A stretch of DNA of 17,500 nt. Source: JBDRGC01 sp043818215. Lineage in GTDB: Bacteria; Chloroflexota; Anaerolineae; Anaerolineales; UBA11858. The stretch covers positions 1 to 17,500 of the forward strand of contig JBDRGC010000490.1 of assembly GCA_043818215.1 (NCBI GenBank). The letters run 5' to 3'. Made by a program: the position numbers and the translations under genes. A model generated the notes under the pieces. The model had not been told where the DNA came from. It worked only from the letters and a program-made list of their open reading frames with translations, and searched no databases. Position 1 is the first letter of the stretch; each line of letters opens with the position of its first letter. This document shows positions 14,347 through 17,500 of this stretch, piece by piece.

Positions 14347-14650
14347 GAAGGCAGAGGGCAGAGGGTGGAGGGTAGAGGGTAGAGGGCAGAGGGTGGAGGG
14401 CAGAGGGTAGAGGGTAGAGGGCAGAGGGCAGAGGGTGGAGGGTGGTGCGGGTGCGTGCCGCCACTCGCCACCCGCCACTCGCCACCCGCCATTCGCCACC
14501 CGCCACCCGCCACCCGCCACTCGCCACCCGCCATTCGTCACCCGCCACCCGCCACCCGCCACTCGCCACTCGCCACTCGCCACCCGCCATTCGCCACTCG
14601 CCATTCGCCACTCGCCATTCGCCACTCGCCATTCTCCATTCGCCACCCAT
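14347..14650. repeat. Long 7-bp-period double array (ggcagag-type then gccactc-type)
   Basis: From about 14347 to 14442 purine-rich heptamers (ggcagag, ggtggag, ggtagag) repeat about thirteen times. After a short junction, 14458 to about 14650 carries more than twenty-five gccactc, gccaccc and gccattc units. Unlike the other arrays, the two halves are not good complements; each is its own unit. No stop codon occurs in several frames, so long spurious ORFs run through it on both strands, including one that joins der in frame. Confidence 0.93.
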
Positions 14651-14713
14651 CACGTTTTCACGCTTCACGTTTCACTCACACCTGCACTTGCCGCAGGTGC
14701 AAGTGTCACGCCT
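14651..14713. repeat. 8-bp-period fragment (cacgcttcacgttt type) interrupted by the dispersed palindrome
   Basis: cacgttttcacgcttcacgtttcac-type units (14651-14675) resume as cacgcctcacg (14707-14717). The 29-base palindrome at 14678-14706 sits between. The palindrome is a copy of that at 95-123, differing at one base. It can form alternative stems (cacctgc / gcaggtg or cacttgc / gcaagtg). The arrangement looks like an insertion of the palindrome into the older array. Confidence 0.75.
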
Positions 14714-14729
14714 CACGAGGATTATCAAT

Positions 14730-16106
14730 ATGCCAAAACCAATTGTGGCATTGGTCGGACGCCCCAATGTGGGCAAAAGCACCTTGTTCAACCGCCTGGT
14801 GCAAGAACGCCTGGCAGTGGTGGATGATATCCCGGGTACGACGCGCGACCGCTTGATGGCCGAAGCCGAGTGGACAGGGGTAGTATTCGATATTGTAGAC
14901 ACAGGAGGCATTGACCCCACTCAGGCCAGCCCCGGAAAGCACAAGCAGCCCCTCTCGATTGGATCGTCCGAATTCGTCGCTGAGATTCGCACCCAGGCAG
15001 AGATTGCCATCTCCGAGGCCGACGCGGTGCTGTTCATCACCGATGTGGAAAGTGGCATCACCCCGGCAGATCAGGAAGTCGCCCAGATATTGCGGCGTCA
15101 CCAGCGTGAGCGCGACGGCAATCCCTGGCCCCCGGTAATTTTAGTGGTCAACAAATGCGAGAGTGAAGCCCGGCGTGCAAACGCGTATCAGTTCTACGAG
15201 TTGGGCATAGGCGATCCGTATCCCATCTCAGCCAAACACGGCACAGGCACAGGCGATCTACTGGACGCGCTGGTGGACACTTTCAAGGCCTGGATCGATG
15301 AGCAGGAAGAAGACGACTCGATAAAAATTTCCATAGTCGGCAAGCCCAATGTGGGCAAGTCCACACTGCTCAACCGCCTGGTCGGAGAGGAGAGGGTGAT
15401 CGTCAGCCCCATCCCTGGCACCACCCGTGACGCCATCGACACCCGCCTGACATACAATGACATTCCCCTCACACTGATCGACACCGCAGGCATCCGGCGC
15501 CGGGGACGCATCATTCCCGGGGTGGAGAAATATAGTGTGCTGCGCTCCCTGCGGGCCATCGAACGTTCTGATGTGGCGCTTTTATTGGTAGAAGCCACCA
15601 GCGGCATAACTTCTCAAGATACTCATATTGCGGGATTTATCCTCGATGCCTGGAAGAGTGCGGTGGTAATTGTAAATAAATGGGATGCCATCGAAAAAGA
15701 CACTTACACCATGCACAATTACACCCTGCATGTGCGCCAGGAATTGAATTTTATGGATTACGTGCCTGTGCTTTTCATCTCTGCTAAGACAGGGCAGCGC
15801 GTCCATCAAGTCTTGCCCACGGCATTGCAGGTGCAGGAAGAGCGCGTGATGCGGATTTCTACTTCCAAGCTAAACCAGATCATTCGCAAAGCTATGGATC
15901 AGCACCCATCCCCATCGAAAGCAGGGCGGCACCTGAAGATATATTACGGCTCGCAGATACGCACTGCCCCGCCGTCATTTTTGCTTCATGTCAATGACCC
16001 GCAACTGATGCACTTCACCTATATGCGCTACCTCGAAAATCAAATTCGAGAGGCTCATCCCTTTCTGGGAACACCCCTCCGGATTGTCTTGCGCGCCCGT
16101 AGTTGA
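14730..16106 (+). CDS. der: Ribosome-assembly GTPase Der (EngA)
   Basis: A 458-residue double-GTPase needed for assembly of the large ribosomal subunit. The first G domain has GRPNVGKS at 10-17 and DTGG at 57-60; the second has GKPNVGKS at 204-211, DTAG and NKWD. A C-terminal KH-like domain ends with the typical GTPLRIVLRAR. Domain 1 has an insertion of roughly 15 residues after DTGGIDPT (about 65-80). Its G4 motif reads NKCE (141-144) rather than NKxD. The frame extends to 14442 through the heptamer array, but the ATG at 14730 with cgagg nine bases upstream matches the family start exactly. Cytoplasmic and ribosome-associated. Confidence 0.95.
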   Translation: MPKPIVALVGRPNVGKSTLFNRLVQERLAVVDDIPGTTRDRLMAEAEWTGVVFDIVDTGGIDPTQASPGKHKQPLSIGSSEFVAEIRTQAEIAISEADAVLFITDVESGITPADQEVAQILRRHQRERDGNPWPPVILVVNKCESEARRANAYQFYELGIGDPYPISAKHGTGTGDLLDALVDTFKAWIDEQEEDDSIKISIVGKPNVGKSTLLNRLVGEERVIVSPIPGTTRDAIDTRLTYNDIPLTLIDTAGIRRRGRIIPGVEKYSVLRSLRAIERSDVALLLVEATSGITSQDTHIAGFILDAWKSAVVIVNKWDAIEKDTYTMHNYTLHVRQELNFMDYVPVLFISAKTGQRVHQVLPTALQVQEERVMRISTSKLNQIIRKAMDQHPSPSKAGRHLKIYYGSQIRTAPPSFLLHVNDPQLMHFTYMRYLENQIREAHPFLGTPLRIVLRARS

Positions 16107-16152
16107 GACGTGAGACGTGAAGCGTGACATGGTCCCCGGAGCGTAGCGGGTA
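16107..16152. repeat. Short repeat fragments after der
   Basis: gacgtgagacgtgaagcgtgac-like units (about 16107-16128) are followed by gtccccggagcgtagcgg (16132-16149). The latter matches, in opposite orientation, 4304-4322 near the importer promoter (gtccccgaagcgtagcgg read on the minus strand). Both parts belong to repeat families found in more than one gap of the window. Confidence 0.6.
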
Positions 16153-16183
16153 CAAAACTAAGTTTTTAGGCTTACTTGGGAAT

Positions 16184-16288
16184 GCCCCCCGGCCCCCAAT
16201 TCTGGGGGTAACCAGCTCTCCCGTCATGGCATTGGGGACAGAGACACAAAAATGGAAGTGTCTCCCCCAGGATTGGGGGCCGGGGGGC
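16184..16288. repeat. Inverted-repeat element with 25-bp GC-rich arms
   Basis: The arms 16184-16208 (gccccccggccccc...) and 16264-16288 (...gggggccggggggc) are reverse complements with one mismatch over 25 bases. They flank 55 bases that include a smaller gagacac / gtgtctc stem. A diverged relative lies at 16971-17068 on the other side of lepB. No open frame of note lies within. It is MITE-like in shape; no target duplication could be recognised by eye. Confidence 0.85.
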
Positions 16289-16328
16289 ACTCGGACTGAT
16301 AGGCTGACGGGAATTGCTGGACGGAAAA

Positions 16329-16937
16329 ATGGAACAAGGACTAGATAATTTTCACACCGAAGCCATACCCGACCCCGTAATAGACGATTCGTCTCAGCCG
16401 GGTTGTATGCGCTTTTTGATAGATATTTTAGAGACACTCGTATTGTCCGTATTGCTGTTTATCGGGATCAATGCAGTATCTGCGCGCATCCGTGTGGATG
16501 GCTCCAGCATGGAACCCTCTTTGCACAGCGGGGAATTTATAATCGTGAATCGGTTGGCTTACAAATTCGGCTCGCCAGATCACGGGGACGTGGTAGTTTT
16601 CGATTTCCCGCGCGATCCTGAGCAGGAATACATCAAACGGATTATTGGACTACCCGGGGATCATATTCAGGTTTTAGATAGCAAAGTATATATCAACGAT
16701 AAAATATTGAACGAACCGTATATTGCCGCCGCTCCCAGGTATCAAGGCAATTGGGACGTTCCAGACAAGAATCTCTTTGTGCTTGGAGATAACCGCAACA
16801 ATTCATCAGATTCACATAGCTGGGGACCTGTGCCAATAGAAAACGTGATCGGGAAAGCTCTCTTCATCTACTGGCCCCCTGAGAATTGGGGTGTGGTTAC
16901 ATCCCCAGAAACAGTTGTAGCTGCTCCGTACCCATGA
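16329..16937 (+). CDS. lepB: Signal peptidase I
   Basis: A 202-residue type I signal peptidase that removes signal peptides from exported proteins at the outer face of the membrane. It has a single N-terminal membrane anchor (about 30-50), the nucleophile S60 in DGSSMEP, and the general-base lysine K103 in EYIKRIIGLPGD. The late GDNRNNSSDSHSWGPV box is intact. The ATG at 16329 is chosen over an upstream TTG (16314) because ggacgga lies four bases before it; further in-frame ATGs are unlikely. Clients would include secreted proteins with ordinary signal peptides; the importer's lipoprotein would use signal peptidase II instead. It is probably separated from der by the inverted-repeat element. 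Confidence 0.94.
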   Translation: MEQGLDNFHTEAIPDPVIDDSSQPGCMRFLIDILETLVLSVLLFIGINAVSARIRVDGSSMEPSLHSGEFIIVNRLAYKFGSPDHGDVVVFDFPRDPEQEYIKRIIGLPGDHIQVLDSKVYINDKILNEPYIAAAPRYQGNWDVPDKNLFVLGDNRNNSSDSHSWGPVPIENVIGKALFIYWPPENWGVVTSPETVVAAPYP

Positions 16938-16970
16938 TGGAAATATAAAAACGAAATAACTACTCAGCCA

Positions 16971-17068
16971 GCCCCCCTGACCCCCCAATTTTGGGGGGAA
17001 CCCGTGTTACTCAGCCCAATTTTGAAGAGAACCCGTGTTGCTCCCCCCAGGATTGTGGGGAAGGGGGC
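16971..17068. repeat. Second GC-rich inverted-repeat element, with a 31-bp tandem duplication
   Basis: Arms at 16971-16999 (gccccc...cccccaatttt) and 17041-17068 (ctccccccaggatt...gggggc) are imperfect complements and resemble the element at 16184-16288. Inside, cccaatttt and aacccgtgtt each recur at a 31-base offset (16984/17015 and 16999/17030), a tandem duplication. cccccc aatttt gggggg (16981-16998) is a hairpin that may stop transcription after lepB. Confidence 0.75.
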
Positions 17069-17081
17069 GCTTCGGGCGTTG

Positions 17082-17345
17082 TTTAGGAATGAGAATTAAA
17101 TAACTTGCGCGTTTGAATCCTAACGCGAGCGCCGGTTGAGTAGCGGAGGCACACACTTTTCGTGCCGTAGCGTACACCTGCACTTGCGTTACGGTGCAAG
17201 TGTCGAAACCCAGCGGATTACGGTCACTTAGCCCATTTTCAAGCCCCGCTTGGTTTCGATACGGCCCTCCGTACCTCCGAGCCTACTCAACCGGCGCTAC
17301 GTCCAAATTCGGAAATGTGTAAGTTATTTAATCCCCGTTCCTTAG
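17082..17345. repeat. MITE-like element with long imperfect terminal inverted repeats
   Basis: 17082-17106 and 17321-17345 are reverse complements at about 20 of 25 positions, with an exact run at attaaataactt. Further in, gcgccggttgagtag (17129-17143) pairs exactly with ctactcaaccggcgc (17283-17297). The centre contains gcggaggcac / gtgccgta, then cgaaaccc and ggtttcgatacgg. Those are typical of a ggttgagtagcgg / cggtttcgatacc repeat that I recall from several high-GC and Chloroflexota genomes. No coding sequence. Confidence 0.8.
17174..17203. repeat. Copy of the dispersed palindrome nested in the larger element
   Basis: A 30-base copy (acacctgcac ... gtgcaagtgt) of the palindrome seen at 1-30, 95-123 and 14678-14706. 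Its ends form a 10-bp stem with one G-T pair. It lies between gtgccgta and cgaaaccc, which would be nearly adjacent in an uninterrupted element. That suggests insertion. Confidence 0.8.
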
Positions 17346-17449
17346 CCAGATTCGTTGTCTGCCTGAGTAGTCGCCAACGAAGAGAATTTCCGCCTGGGTG
17401 CTATGCGGGCAATATAACCTCTCAATACCCGCAGGGCACTATAGTAAAT
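17346..17449. other. Non-coding stretch without a recognised gene
   Basis: I see no supported coding sequence. A small stem, tgcggg (17404-17409) with cccgca (17428-17433), is the only structure noted. The bases from 16938 to 17500 together hold repeats and no gene. Confidence 0.4.
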
Positions 17450-17500
17450 AGAAAAAAAAGGGGGGGGCTGCGAAATGCGCCTGCGACGCATTTCGCAGCC
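17450..17500 (-). terminator. Strong hairpin with T-tract on the minus strand
   Basis: ggctgcgaaatgcg (17466-17479) pairs perfectly with cgcatttcgcagcc (17487-17500), a 14-bp stem with a seven-base loop. Read on the minus strand it is followed by a run of C and then eight T residues (complement of 17452-17459). It may terminate a minus-strand gene lying to the right of the window. The C-run between stem and T-tract weakens the case. Confidence 0.45.

Noticed and set aside
13960..14668. Minus-strand frames encoding GEWRVAGGEWRV-type repeat proteins, and plus-strand ATRHPPLATRHSP frames
   Set aside because: They are translations of the heptamer array, which lacks stop codons in several frames. 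They have no ribosome-binding site and overlap cdaR or der.
16124..16348. Small ORF between der and lepB
   Set aside because: It is made of the GC-rich inverted repeat, with no SD or conserved motif, and overlaps the lepB start.
17082..17345. Autonomous insertion sequence
   Set aside because: Terminal inverted repeats exist, but there is no transposase frame inside; at most it is a non-autonomous element.

Overview
All fifteen protein-coding genes found in this 17.5 kb window lie on the + strand. The organism is most likely a Chloroflexota bacterium, probably Anaerolineae. That is an inference from the gene mix, the lipoprotein-type transport system and above all the intergenic DNA, which is crowded with short-period tandem arrays and palindromic elements that I associate with that group. 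Nothing in the window proves the taxonomy. No rRNA, tRNA, CRISPR or transposase gene was seen.

Layout: (1) 1-220 is a palindromic repeat followed by an extended -10 promoter. (2) 221-2399 is a tight three-gene set: an M50 site-2-type protease, an HD-domain protein and a TyrA-like NAD(P) oxidoreductase that lacks the usual prephenate dehydrogenase histidine motif. (3) 2390-2936 holds two arrays of a 7-bp repeat on either side of a small GIY-YIG endonuclease-domain gene. (4) 2952-4133 is kbl, glycine C-acetyltransferase or a close relative. (5) 4134-4480 holds a hairpin element, a near-perfect sigma70 promoter and a leader. (6) 4481-10501 is a complete Opp/Dpp-type ABC importer: lipoprotein binding protein, intra-operon terminator, two permeases and two ATPases, with an 8-bp-period hairpin array between the ATPases. 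(7) 10502-10940 holds a terminator, a TTGACA-17-TAAAAT promoter and a 9-bp-period array. (8) 10941-14340 is coaE with an added GNAT-like domain, then cdaA and cdaR for c-di-AMP synthesis and its regulation. (9) 14341-14729 is a long 7-bp-period array. (10) 14730-16937 is der (ribosome assembly GTPase) and lepB (signal peptidase I). (11) 16938-17500 has no gene but several nested inverted-repeat elements.

Two observations stand out. First, the binding protein of the importer looks circularly permuted. The segment that normally opens the mature SBP_bac_5 fold (the TLR-GV-FHDG region) lies at the C-terminus, and the lipoprotein signal is joined to what is normally an internal segment. Second, at least five intergenic gaps carry head-to-head arrays of short repeats (a run in one orientation followed by a run in the opposite or a partner orientation). 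The unit sequence and period (7, 8 or 9 bp) differ from gap to gap, but the architecture is the same. These arrays supply gene ends, create false N-terminal extensions and can form long hairpins in untranslated regions. A separate 29-30 bp palindrome occurs four times and in two places appears to have inserted into another repeat.

Functionally the window mixes housekeeping genes (coaE, der, lepB), second-messenger synthesis (cdaA/cdaR) and peptide or other solute import. There is no sign of a phage, plasmid or defence island.
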